A model generated the notes under the pieces. That model did not search any database, was not told where the DNA came from, and saw only the letters and a program-made list of their open reading frames with translations. The translations under genes and the position numbers were made by a program. DNA of 64,000 bases from Corydoras sp. C115 (Eukaryota > Chordata > Actinopteri > Siluriformes > Callichthyidae), in NCBI GenBank assembly GCA_019802505.1, contig JAFMOC010000045.1, positions 2,285,001-2,349,000 on the forward strand. The letters are read 5' to 3'. Position 1 is the first letter of the stretch. Each line of letters opens with the position of its first letter. Below are positions 10,909 to 21,628 of the stretch, in pieces.

Positions 10909-11026
10909 CTTTAGATTTAGCTGCACCCCTGAGAGTGTCTTTGGTGGCAAGTTCTCTCTTCCAGTTCGCACAGGTTCTGTGGTTATTCTGCTTCCGAGGT
11001 TGCTCTTTAAACTAGTTTCATGGTTG
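10909..11026 (-). CDS. SH2D4-like gene, third coding exon
   Basis: On the minus strand an acceptor (TTTGTCCCTTGCAG) and a donor (CTAAAG|GTAATG) enclose 118 bp. Phase 2 entry exactly completes the codon split by the second exon (CA|C), and the exon leaves in phase 0. It encodes model residues 108-147, with NHETSLKSNLGSRITTEPVR then a basic and Pro-containing stretch. It has no clear match in what I know of SH2D4A/B, so it would belong to the diverged linker. The splice sites and frame are seen; membership is inference from phase and strand. Confidence 0.58.
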
Positions 11027-11205
11027 CTGCAAGGGACAAAAACAGCACAACACAAAAACATGCATATTAATATTTCAAACTAATTATGTTACATGAATTA
11101 ATTTATTCCAGTTTTGTTTCTGACGCAAAACAATTGTTGTTATCAGAATATATTGACAAACATTTTGAACAACTGCATATTGCACCTATATACGTTTGTG
11201 TATAT

Positions 11206-11455
11206 TGCGCTGGGCAGACAAAGTCAGGACAGGGCACCAATCAATTGCTGGGCACACACTCACTCACACAAACACAGGCACTATATGGGGCAATTTAGAT
11301 AGGGCAACAAATACACCTTAAAATCCTATATTTGGACTGTGGAAGAAACCATAGAACCTTGAGAACGCCCACGCGTACACAGAGAGAACATGGAAACCCC
11401 ATTCAGATCGGGATTTAAACCTGTATCCCCAGCTCTGAGAGGCAGACGTGCAGCT
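11206..11455 (-). mobile_element. Old, diverged V-SINE-like copy
   Basis: Recognisable blocks in minus orientation: CGCTGGGCAGA, CAGGACAGGGCACCAAT, CACACACTCACTCACACA, TATATGGGGCAATTT, GAACATGGAAACCCC and CTCTGAGAGGCAGACGTGC. Many substitutions and no visible target duplication, so it is older than the full-length copies. Confidence 0.75.
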
Positions 11456-12188
11456 TTAAAAAAAGAAACTACCTCAAAACTGCAACAACATGATCTCAAA
11501 TCAAGTCTTATCTACTGAACACTTAGTTAGATCTATTTTTTTTGCACAGTCAAAATTTTAATTTGATATTTTTTTTATATAGAGGAGGTTTCATGCTAAG
11601 ACAGATTTTTTAATTGCAAGGTTGTATTTTCGATTTCATTGTGCTTTGTTTTTCTGTTTTTTTTGTGTTGTTTAAGTCTTTTCTATGATGCTTACAATTA
11701 TCATGTTTTGATCATCACTACCCCAAACAGAAACTTCAAAAATGCTGGTGAGCTAAGTTTAGAAACGATGACACTTGGTCTTATCAGTCACATCTCACCC
11801 TGATCTGTTCCTCATTCATTATATTTGCTGGAACTAAGCAAGTAACCCACTGACCGCCTCCAAAACAACCTGTTCCTTTTCCTGACCTACGAGGTCAATG
11901 ACTCTCGTGGGTCATCGCCGTTTTAAGATTATATAGAACAAGTTTATGATACAGTTCAAATATCATGACCTCATAAATCATAAAGACTAATTTAGCGAAT
12001 CTGATTAAAGGACGTTTTTTCTAATTAACCCACTTGTGCAATTTAGAAAATATTCTAATGGCTAAAGAGCATGAAAAACATTCTGATGTAGATCCAGAAA
12101 AGCGCTTGATTATAAAGTACCAAAGATCCATGATGCAATTCTGTGTAAATGAAAACTGAAGCAGAAGGACAAAGAAATGCCCACGTAC

Positions 12189-12336
12189 TGTGAATTCTTG
12201 AGGAGACCGGTTTCTTTCCTCTCCCCAAACCCGGAGTAGAGGATCTTGGAGGACTTGAACTCATCCAGCTCTCCGATAACCATGACCTGAACATCTCCAT
12301 CATGACCCAACAGCCAACTCACGTTCTTACTGCAAG
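12189..12336 (-). CDS. SH2D4-like gene, second coding exon
   Basis: On the minus strand the acceptor CTTTCTCTGTAG and donor TCACA|GTACGT enclose 148 bp. Phase 1 entry joins the G that ends the first coding exon (G|CT, Ala59). It encodes model residues 59-107, starting CSKNVSWLLGHDGDVQVMVI. The SKNVSWLLGHDGDV...VIGE part resembles the segment of SH2D4A and SH2D4B (W-L-L-G-A-D-G-E-V...V-M-G-E) that follows the first exon in those genes. After GELDEF the resemblance stops. This is the second independent piece of evidence for the family assignment. Confidence 0.8.
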
Positions 12337-13004
12337 CTACAGAGAAAGCGGACAGGAAAACAGCTGTGATACAAGTCATTTAAAAATTGTTAGAGATGAT
12401 ACATAGTATTTGGTGTAAACTTCATTATTGATGACATAAAAGAAATAAAACATTGCATGCACACCACAGACATTTAACAATCTGACAACAAATGGCCGTT
12501 TTGGATTCAGGTTTGGCAGCAATCGAATGAAGTCTGCCAGAATGAACTGGTTCTTCTTACACACCTAGTGGACACAGCATTCCAGTTTAACAGGCAAACA
12601 TAGTTTTAAGGATCGGCGTTCGATGAGCTGCCTTATCAAATAAGGGAGTAAAATAACAAAAGTGCATTCTTCCAGTAATCTACCATCACAAGAACAAACT
12701 TGTGAAAACAAATATTATTTAAATCAACACAGAATGCAAACTAGAAAAAACATAATATTTATTAGGTATCTTCATATTTTCAAATTAATTATAAAAACTA
12801 TTTAAAGATTCTCTGACACTGATCCATGACTGAAAGAAATTGCCACCTGTATGTTTATTAACAAACATGTTATTAACAGACAAAATTCAGACAGATGAGC
12901 AAATCCACACAATGAATGTGAAATTTCAGGTCAAATATAGTATCCACTGGTAGCACAGCCCCAAATGTTTTTTTTTCTTCATTTGGTTAATTATTCAATC
13001 TCTC

Positions 13005-13301
13005 ATTACATTATCTTCATCTTAATTTACTAAGATTGCGGGGGGGTCCCCATACCTATCCAGGCACTGGGCAGATACACCCAGAACAGGGTGCCAATCC
13101 ATCACTGGGCACACATGCACTCATACAGACACACATACAATATGGGACAATTTTGATGCTTAAAAGCAGCCATTTCACCTCGAATCCATGTTTTTGGACT
13201 GTGGGAGGAAAGCAGAAAACCCATGGGGACACGGGGAGAACATGTAAACTCATGATCACCCAGATCGGGATTCGAACCTGGATCACCAGCGCTGACCACG
13301 T
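13005..13301 (-). mobile_element. Old, diverged V-SINE-like copy
   Basis: Minus orientation, with TTATCTTCA at the tail, GGGCAGATACACCCAGAACAG, TTGGACTGTGGGAGGAAAG and GATCGGGATTCGAACCTGGA (box B region). The box A end is missing or eroded near 13,300. Confidence 0.78.
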
Positions 13302-13589
13302 GAATTATTTCACATTTTATTACTTCATAAACAATTTTAAGGTTTAAAAAGTATTTATAAATACTAATAAGTTATGTGTGTTGTTCTAAAGTATTAAGAA
13401 GCTCTCTGTTGGTCGACAGGGAAATTGAAGCATTCATTTCATGCTGAAGCTCTGATTTATCTGCTGTTGATGTTTAAATCCTGGTTCACTCCCATTTTCA
13501 GCTGGTTTGAAACTTTCCCGCCCCGTTTTCTCCTGAGCCCAGTGGAGCACGTGTGCTTTCTGAGCACTTCCTGCTTCGCTGGCAGTTGA

Positions 13590-13590
13590 T

Positions 13591-13623
<33 letters not shown>
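13590..13623. repeat. Poly(A) run
   Basis: About 30 A residues. The long antisense open frame across it (13,457-14,104) is read as poly-Phe here and is not a gene. Confidence 0.8.
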
Positions 13624-14531
13624 CGGGACATAGCCTGAAAGTTAGTTTCTGTGTTTTTTTTGTTTTTGTTTCAGTCAGATCTTCATAGCACTTTACGAAT
13701 AATATGAACCGGTCGTTGCCAAGAAAAGGCCGATCTGCTGAAACAGTGTGGGACTGTCGGAGCTTTGTGCATTCTGCAGGAGGATTTGGTATCAGTGCAG
13801 AGAAGGGAAACCGCAGAGCAGCTGAACAACAGCTGCACATGTCTCCAGATAAAAAAGAGGCCGTTCTGTTCTCTAACATGCCCCCAAACGCCACTTGATA
13901 ATAACAGCTTTGTTTTTGAGCCCAGCCAAGGTTTCCGTCTTGGCGGACATGACGCACATGAAGCCGAATCATTGCACAAGCACCCTGTCTTTGACCTACA
14001 GTTATCAGTGCTCCACTATCCATCGGCTTCTGAGCTCGGCTCAAGAGAAGCAGCGCTTTTGATTCATTTCTACACATCGTAAAGCCATTCGACTTGATTT
14101 TCATGTTGACGAACCAGATTCCTCACTCCTTCAATGCCAAACCAGTTCAGAATGTGTACTCGGGAACTGAAATGTCTAATGTAAACCAGTCAGGTCATTG
14201 CTAATCCGTGATCTGTGGTACTTTCTTTTTCAATTATAGATGCATTGTCTCACATTAAGGGAACATGTATGTTCTAATGTTTACAAAGACTTTAGAAGCT
14301 TTAAGATCTTCTAGCAACTCTAGAAGCGCAAGTGTTCTGTATTTGAATTGATCTTATTCTAGCTAGAGTTATGGGCTTTGTGGGACTGGAAAGCATTTAC
14401 TAATGACACCTTTGAATAGGAAGTGACTTTTTGGATGTATTTTTGATTTTTTGATTTACACATACAGTGTTACATTACTAGTTTTCTAAACTGTATTATA
14501 ATTCAATTATATACACCACTGTTTACATACT

Positions 14532-14648
14532 ATTGATTTCTAACTTGTTTTTTCCATATGTGGAGGAACCCCACCGTGCCCTAATAAGAGGAATTTAAAG
14601 CGGGGAGATAATGAATGATGGATTGATTTCTAACTTGTTTTTTCCATA
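14532..14648 (+). mobile_element. 5'-truncated SINE 3' end between 27 bp direct repeats
   Basis: Only the last ~60 bp of the SINE is present (14,559-14,621: GGAACCCCACCGTGCCCTAA ... GGAGATAATGAATGATGG). It is bracketed by a perfect 27 bp repeat at 14,532-14,558 and 14,622-14,648, which begins ATTGATTTCTAACTTG. This looks like a 5'-truncated LINE-assisted insertion with an unusually long target duplication. Confidence 0.85.
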
Positions 14649-15245
14649 GCTTACATTCAGCCGTGTTCACACATCACTGACACTATTATAAAGATTTCTG
14701 CTCGTGTGATTTAATACTAAATAATGTGTTTTATTTCTTTTTATTTTAGATACTAATGAGTCTTAAATATTACCGGATTATTGTGATTATCTGAAGTTTA
14801 AACCTTTGCTAAACATTTACAGTTTTTTAATGCGTTCTACTCCAAACCCCTCATGCTCTTCCTCTCCCCCTGCTGCTGCTGCGGTGCTGCTGTGCTCTCA
14901 TGGTAAACACAGGATGTGTCTGTTGCAGTTGAACCACACTATCAGCTGAACAGTCACTTCTCACTCTTACCATATTTAGATATGCTATGTTAGTATGGTT
15001 AAGGTTTGCTTGCATGTGTTAGCTTCAGCTATGACGTGTGTGAGGTGTTTTGATGAGAAACTGACACTTCAAGTGGTTTGGCCTGTGTAACTGTATTGCA
15101 GCAGAACGCTTACACTATCGGTACATATATCATGTGTTGACATAAAGGTAAAAATTACAGGCTTCTAAAGTATTGTTAAGTATCTTAGGGTTGCTAGGGG
15201 TGATGGGGTGCTAGAGAAATAACTTAAATTATATTAATAGATATA

Positions 15246-15775
15246 TACACACACTCTCCGGATATTGTATTAGATACACATCTTCAATTCTACACTCACT
15301 GTTTAATTTTTCCACTGATCATATAGATGGACTTTGTACTTCTACAATTGTACTGTATCCTGTAGTTCATCTGTTTCTCAGCATACTTTTTTAGTCGATT
15401 TTAGTATGTTCTCTGATGATCAGCACTCACAAAATAGAGATATTAAGGTGGTGGATGATTCTTATTCCTGCAGTGATACTGACATGTGTGAGTGTGTGTT
15501 GTGCTGGTTCGAGTGGATCAGAAACAGCAGTGCTGCTGGACAGAGAACAGAACACCAATCAGAACATTTGGTGTCTGATCCAGTTGTACATCCACCACCC
15601 TAATAATACCTGCTCTGTGAGGTCCTGATCATCAGAGAACATAGTAAAGGGGACGAATATTACACAGAATGTAGAGAAACAGATGGACTACAGAGTGGAA
15701 TTGTAGAACTACAAAGTCCATCTATAAGGTAAGTGAAGATACAATAAGCTGTACCTAATTAAATGAGTGAGTATG
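15246..15775. mobile_element. Non-autonomous TIR transposon, full length
   Basis: The left end (ATATAGATGGACTTTGTACT ... CATCTGTTTCTC, near 15,325-15,377) is inverted at the right end (GAGAAACAGATGGACTACAG ... AAAGTCCATCTATA, near 15,674-15,727). The outer ends resemble CACTCACCGGCCACTTTATTAG, a terminus I recall as common in fish genomes. The middle holds CAGCAGTGCTGCTGGACAGA. There is no transposase gene. I do not assign a superfamily. Confidence 0.75.
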
Positions 15776-15778
15776 TGA

Positions 15779-15779
<1 letters not shown>

Positions 15780-15851
<72 letters not shown>
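15780..15851. repeat. (AT)n microsatellite, about 36 units
   Basis: Pure AT tract starting within a few bases of the right end of the TIR transposon. Confidence 0.97.
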
Positions 15852-15857
<6 letters not shown>

Positions 15858-16239
15858 CATGTCAATTAAAACTAAATTGGTTATTACTTCTATCAGTCTG
15901 TTGATCTTTTATTTAGAATTTAAAGAAAATTCTAAATTGTGTTAAATATGTGCTAAAAATAACTCATCATGATCATTAAGTAAATATGACCCACATGTTT
16001 ATGTTGCAAGTTAAATCTTTGAGGATCATAGCCGGATAATTATATACATTATTTAGAGCTTCTGGGTCAGCGCATCCGTCTAACTCCATTCACGCTTGAA
16101 CTACATAACCAGATGCTGAGGGGACGCCAGAAGATCGTCATCTGTCAGGCTCAAGTAACTACAGTTTACAATATGTTAGTGGAACTTAAAAAAAAAAATC
16201 TGTTCTATAGTCAGATGATACCAAAATAGAGCCTTTTGT

Positions 16240-16585
16240 TGACACACACAGGTCAGATAGGCGTGGTGCTGGTACGAAAATAGTGATAATTAAGTACAGT
16301 ATCTCATCTACAGTAATGCATGAGGGTGGATGTAATGTTGTTGATGTCAACATGTCATTATGTGAAATTTGCTGACAACCTTGTGAGTTTGTGTTTGTTG
16401 ACAAAATGTTTCAATGTTATTTCTCGAAGCCATGTCTGTTCTGGGTGAACAGGCAAAAATTTCCACAGACACAAGATCTTGTTCAAAGCAGAACTGTGGG
16501 GAGGTGGAATATGAGATCTTATAAGTTCCTGTAGGAGCTCCCCTAATGTGAAGATGCCCCAATATTTTTGCTCATGTAGTGTAAG
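16240..16585. mobile_element. Fragment of an AAAGTATTGGGACAC-type TIR element
   Basis: The right end CCCCAATATTTTTGCTCATG matches, diverged, the inverted terminal repeat of the fuller copy at 49,325-49,728. Upstream text (CAAAGCAGAACTGTGGGGAG, CCTAATGTGAAGATGCC) resembles the body of that common fish repeat. No coding capacity. Confidence 0.5.
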
Positions 16586-16628
16586 AAATGTCAGAGAGGA
16601 AATACACAAATGTGTTCGATGTCTAATG

Positions 16629-16695
16629 TGACCCTAGTAGAGGATTAAGTGGGAGGATGGTGAGATGAGATGAGATGAGATGAGATAAGATAAAT
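16629..16695 (+). mobile_element. SINE 3' end fragment with GAGAT repeat
   Basis: GACCCTAGTAGAGGATTAAG is the SINE 3' domain; it is followed by GAGAT pentamers in place of the usual TGAA tail. Confidence 0.65.
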
Positions 16696-17052
16696 ATGGT
16701 GTGAAGTAAATATGCAAAGTCACCACTGGGGGCACTAACAACTCACGGACATGTGAAAAGTAACTGCTTTTTAATGCACATCAGAACCCAACAAAGGCCA
16801 CAAAAACCACTGGTTTAAACTTTGACAATATGTTGTATATCATATTATTCATCGTCTAAAATCTGAACCCTAAACGTCACCAGAAGCTAAAATTATGAAA
16901 TAACTATTATAGAATGAAACAAAAAAAAGTTTAAACTGTTCCTGTGCTGCAAATACGACAAAAAACATATCAAACATTGTTTGCAATCTTTAAATGACAG
17001 TCATATTTCATGTCGCTAACAAATATCCAGATGAACATGTGGCAGACTCTAC

Positions 17053-17275
17053 CTGGCCTGGGTTTGGGTTTACGCTGCTCCTCATGCTCCAGTTTTTCCT
17101 CGCGCTCTTTCCAGCGGCGTACCTGCTCCTGGCGCATCTTCAGGAACAATATCTTCTTCTGCTCCTCGTTTAGAGCGTCCAGCACATCCGGGTCGATGTA
17201 CATGTCCTTGAGGATCTGCTGCAGCATGGTTGCTTGGTCTTGGCAGACTGTTCGTCCTTTAGATGAGTTGTGACA
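17053..17275 (-). CDS. SH2D4-like gene, first coding exon
   Basis: The ATG at 17,225-17,227 (minus strand, A at -3) opens 58 codons plus one base, ending at a CCAG|GTAGAG donor at 17,053. The product starts MLQQILKDMYIDPDVL and continues with EEQKKILFLKMRQEQVRRW and KEREEKLEHEE. This closely matches the N-terminus of SH2D4A and SH2D4B (M-L-x-Q-I-L-x-x-M-Y-I-D-P-[ED]-L-L ... E-x-Q-x-x-I-L-F-x-K-M-R-x-E-Q-x-R-R-W). A good acceptor (CTTCTTCCTCCCCACAAG) at 17,276 starts the exon, so 17,228-17,275 is 5' UTR. Coding is 17,053-17,227. SH2D4 proteins are cytoplasmic adaptors; what this one does is unknown. Confidence 0.85.
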
Positions 17276-17785
17276 CTTGTGGGGAGGAAGAAGGATGTGC
17301 AGTGTAGATGCCGGGGTGTTCCTGCGCCCTGCCGCTCACCACACGCACTCGCTCATCGCTGAGCAGCAGCAAGCAGCTGGACGACTGCTGGGGAAAAATG
17401 ACAAGTTACAACATCTGGAAGCAATCTGCCCCGGCTCTGGTGTTCGCTTGCTGTCAGTTTATAGAGGGTTTCGTTCAACTGGGTCGAGTACTTTTCCTTT
17501 TACTTTGGTTCTTTGTCTCGTTGTTTCGAACCCTTTTTTACTCTTTCTCTCCTTCCTGGTTGACTCAGCCTGTCTGAGGCTCCTTAATGCCATCACTGGT
17601 CAAACATGCCGTTTCTCCTACTTAAATGGGAGGAGATTCTTCAAAAATCCCCAAGGCATGTAAGTTCTATTTATATCTCCTCTTGCTGTGACTTAAAGCT
17701 ACAAGAGCAGAACATTATAAACGCCATCAGCACAGAAGCGTTTACACTGACTACAACAAAATGAGTTTGTGAAAGAGAGGAAGAG

Positions 17786-17790
<5 letters not shown>

Positions 17791-17824
<34 letters not shown>

Positions 17825-17828
17825 GAGC
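17791..17828. repeat. (GA)n short repeat
   Basis: GA-rich tract within the 5' UTR intron of the SH2D4-like gene. Confidence 0.85.
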
Positions 17829-17951
17829 GAGAGACAAAGGCAGACTGAGTCGTCTGCAGTTGTTTTTAAAGCTGTGTAAAAATCATAGTTTAAAAAGAAA
17901 AAGAAAAGTGAGAGTGAAAAAAATGGAGTCTTGAGGAAGGTCTGTACTCAC

Positions 17952-18035
17952 AGTTGGGTGCGGATAGTCCACAGCAGGCTGTGCAGACCGGTAGAATGAG
18001 TACTGCTGTCCTTCTTGCTTTTGTGTATGACTTAG
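17952..18035 (-). other. Candidate untranslated first exon and promoter of the SH2D4-like gene
   Basis: A consensus donor (CCAACT|GTGAGT) on the minus strand ends at 17,952, and the next acceptor downstream is the one at 17,276. The upstream limit is not visible; I set it near a GGAATG (TEAD-like) and TGATGTCA (CRE-like) cluster at about 18,035-18,060. Inference from one splice donor and promoter-like motifs. Confidence 0.4.
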
Positions 18036-18199
18036 CTAGTGACATCACAACATTCCATACTCACTCTCTCGCTCACTCTCTCCCTCCCATTAACTGTTCT
18101 GCCTGTCCAAAAAATGTATAAACACACGTTTCCGCTTTTGCAACAGCCTTTCCTTCAAACTCAGGAAGCCCAAGCCAGCTGGTATTGCAGTAAGCGACA

Positions 18200-18233
<34 letters not shown>

Positions 18234-18241
18234 TTCATCAT
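18200..18241. repeat. (ATC)n microsatellite
   Basis: ATC triplets, one TTC interruption. Reads as poly-Ile or poly-Asp in translation and is not coding. Confidence 0.95.
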
Positions 18242-18599
18242 ACTGAGACCAGTGAGAGCAGAGAATGTGCACACAATGAGAAAAAACTACCACCGTTAAA
18301 AATTATCTAATAAAAATCACACCTGTATTACTGTGACCTGTACATACATTACAAGTGCAGAAGTTTATCATAAGATTATCAGATTTAATTAGTTTATACA
18401 AACATTCAACATCTATTTTATCACCAACTCTGCACTTTGGATGTTTGTATTTGTGGGTATATTTATTATGAAGACTCAGCGGAGGCCGTTTAGATAGGCT
18501 TTCATGGACCGAGGGAGATGACAATAGATCTTTTTTGGTTTGAAAAGCATTATGTTCAGAAAAAGTAAAACAACAGTGTTGCATAAAAACCTCATCTCG

Positions 18600-19720
18600 T
18601 TTGCTGGATACAGTGGTGGCTGGAATCAGTGCATCAGTGGCAGAATGGTCGCTGCATTACAGTGAAAACCTCTACATGACTCTGACATGTTACTACACTA
18701 GTGTTCCAACTTTTTGCCCCACCTCATTATTGGAATCTACAGTGATTATCTAGACAGTTACACCCATTAGAAAATCCTTTATCTAGTCAGACAGGACGAA
18801 CTCTCCACCCTTCTTATGCTCATATGCTTATTACCCCAGTGTTTAGTCTTGAAGTTTAGAATGTATTTAAGCAAGACTGCAGTTGTTGGACTAGTTGGAT
18901 CAGCGTTTCTCAAACTGGACACTAGATGGCATGCAAAAGCCTAAATGTTTATAAATCTACGAACATAACAGTGTATTTTATTAGTGTGCACTTGCGTACT
19001 AGAGGATTATAGAGGTAAAATAGCTCAGTAAATGTGCTTAATTATTATACTATATATATAAAATCTTATTTACAAATAAAACTCCTATTAAACCTTTTGA
19101 ATTACTGCAAACAGACAGAAAACATTGAGCGTGTGTATGTTGTGCTCTGTAAATGTAAATAGAAGAATAAAAATAATGTAATGGAAATAAAATAATAAAA
19201 ATGACCTTTTCGTTATTTATACTCTGTGATTAGTGAAGCCACCAAAACTGTTGTCCAACAGCGCCATCTGGCGGTTAAAATGCGGTGGTAAATCGAATGT
19301 TAGGGTTAAAGAATGTTCCTTCAATGGTTCTTTTTTTTAAACATTCTAAATACGATGTAGACATTCGATAAGTGGAACACAAAGTTCAGAAATTAAACTC
19401 CATTTACTTTTACATTCTTTTTACATTTTAATTTGTATTTGATCTTAACTACAAGTTTGCACAGCATTACTTGCACATGAATGCACCACTCACTTTAATC
19501 ATAACTTATAACACTATTTTTAGTTTATATCCATTACAGTGCCATATTTGTACAGTTTCTCTCTTTTTTTTTAATTGCACACTGTAAATACATATTTTAT
19601 TTTATTATATTTTGTAAATCTGAATTTATTTTCTTACTGTAATTCCAAATTTTTACCTTTATGTGGAGATGTCAGAAAAGAATTTAATAAACCTGATTTG
19701 GTTTGATTTATTTTATGGTA
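18600..19720. other. Intergenic AT-rich DNA
   Basis: No gene seen. It contains a possible TIR-element fragment near 18,600-18,760 and a CTCF-like motif at 19,258-19,276. The rest is AT-rich sequence upstream of the SH2D4-like gene. Confidence 0.5.
19258..19276 (-). promoter_or_regulatory. CTCF-like motif
   Basis: On the minus strand CCGCCAGATGGCGCTGT fits the vertebrate CTCF core (CCGCNAGRNGGCGCT) at nearly every position. Occupancy is inference. Confidence 0.5.
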
Positions 19721-19725
19721 ATTAG

Positions 19726-20132
19726 TATTTAAGAATCAATCATTTTCGGGCGGCACGGTGGCTTAGTAGTTAGCACGTTCTCCTCTCAGCGCTAGGGATT
19801 CCCGGTTCGAATCCCCATCTGGGTGGAGTTTCCATGTTCTCCCCGTGTCCGTGTGGGTTTCCTCCCACAGTCCAAAAACATGGATCAAGTCAATTAAATT
19901 CTTCAAATTGCCCCATATAGAGTGTGTATGTGTGCGTGTATGTGAGTGAGTGTGTGCCCAGCGATAGATTAGCGCCCTGTCCTGGGTCTATCTGCCCAGT
20001 GCCCGAAACGTTCTCCCCTGGATGGGCATGGGGAACCCCCCCCCCCCCCCCCCTCTCGGAACCCCTCCCCTCCGCGACCCCAATATAGGATAAAGAGGAA
20101 GATAATGAATGAATGACTATTTAAGAATCAAT
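19726..20132 (+). mobile_element. V-SINE-like SINE with 15 bp target-site duplication
   Basis: Element about 19,741-20,117. Intact box A and B head; a C-rich expansion sits in the 3' domain near 20,040. TATTTAAGAATCAAT is duplicated at 19,726-19,740 and 20,118-20,132. Confidence 0.92.
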
Positions 20133-20510
20133 AATTTACCCATGGCGGCACGGTGGCTTAGTGGTTTAGCATGTTCTCCTCTCAGCGCTAGGGATTCCCG
20201 TTTCGAATCCCCATCTGGGTGGAGTTTCCATGTTCTCCCTGTGTCTGCGTGGGTTTCCTCCGGGTTCTCCGGTTTTCTCCCACAGTCCAAAAACATGGAT
20301 CAAGTCAATTGAATTCTCAAAATTGCCCCATATAGAGTGTGTCTGTGTGCGTGTCTGTGTGAGTGAGTGTGCGTCCAGTGATGGATTGGGTCTATCTGCC
20401 CAGCGCCCAAGACGTTCTCCCCTGGATGGGCATGGGGAACCCCACCGCGACCCTAATAGAGGATAAAGCGGGAGATAATGGATGAATGAATGAATGAATA
20501 ATTTACCCAT
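20130..20510 (+). mobile_element. V-SINE-like SINE inserted directly beside the previous copy
   Basis: Element 20,144-20,496, same orientation as its neighbour. AATAATTTACCCAT flanks it at 20,130-20,143 and 20,497-20,510. The left duplication overlaps the right duplication of the preceding SINE, so the two are separate insertions. Confidence 0.92.
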
Positions 20511-20848
20511 ATCTATCACTTAAAAGTTTTTCTTCATTTTACTTTAAATCCTGTGCGGGTTGGGGTTATTAGACCGCTTATCTTTCATTATACGTAACCT
20601 CAGATAAACGGAGGCTCACATCTGATTCCTAAAGACTTTACAGTGTTATCCACCTGCGACCTCATACTGACACGTGCTTTTAATCTGGAGCCTAATGAAC
20701 CTATTAATTTAGCTAAATATTGCAGTCCATTTTAATACACTTTACATAAATATAAATATTCTTACCGAACTGCGTAATCAAAATGATTGTCTTGTTCATG
20801 CAAAACACCACCAGCTCGCCACTCAGACGTATATTACATGTGCTTTTT

Positions 20849-20865
20849 TGGCGCCATCTTGTGGA
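20849..20865 (-). promoter_or_regulatory. CTCF-like motif
   Basis: GTCCACAAGATGGCGCC on the minus strand resembles the CTCF core (CCACNAGRNGGCRC). It is the second such motif in 1.6 kb, same strand as the one at 19,258. Confidence 0.4.
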
Positions 20866-21078
20866 CATCTTACGCAGGTGAATACTCAAATCAGCGTAAA
20901 CTAAAAACAATTTTTTTTATTTTTTAACGATTTTACAACTAACCTGTAATCAAACGACCATTTACTTTAGTTCATTAATAAATGACTGCAGTAATAAAAT
21001 CTTTTAAATGTAACATTTGTTTTTTGGGGGTTTTTGCATGTCGTCACTATTGTCTGCTGTCTGGTTAACCCCAAGCTA

Positions 21079-21092
21079 CGGAAGTGACGTCA
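21079..21092 (+). promoter_or_regulatory. Composite ETS-CRE promoter motif
   Basis: CGGAAGTGACGTCA joins an ETS site (CGGAAGT) to a full palindromic CRE (TGACGTCA, 21,085-21,092). This combination is typical of the core promoters of broadly expressed vertebrate genes. No gene is recognised beside it. Confidence 0.55.
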
Positions 21093-21628
21093 TTTAACCA
21101 GTTAGTGGAACAGATTTAATTACCTTTGAAATACTGCGTCTGAATTTTTACCACGTCAAGGATTTTAAGTGCATTAAATAATCCCAAAAGAGATTTTATA
21201 ATGAGTCTATAATCAAATATTCATACAGATCTTATACACGTTCTCTTCTAGCTGAGAAAGTAATAAAAATACCCCAAACTCTCGAAAATCCTGTAAAAAT
21301 CGTTTTAAAAAGAAGAACAGTGTATTACAGCTGCGAAGGGGATTCATTCAGAACAGGATCTGATAAAAAAAATAGGTTTTACATCAAATAAAATGTACAT
21401 CGGTTCATTGGAACAATAACTCAATAAATAACGCCATTACAATTCCTTCACTTTGCTATTTAATTGTTTAAATCGCACCATCTTCACCTCCTTCGACATT
21501 ATTCCATTTACTTTGGTCTGATCTTGTAGTAATGTCTTAATAAACTATATTGACGTCATTTTACTTTATTACATTTTACGTCATTTTACTTTATTACTTT
21601 ATTATTTATTGTTTTCTAGATGCACAAT

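Noticed and set aside
13457..14104. 215-codon minus-strand open frame
   Set aside because: It reads through a poly(A) run as poly-Phe, has no recognisable domain and no supporting splice sites in phase with the SH2D4-like exons.
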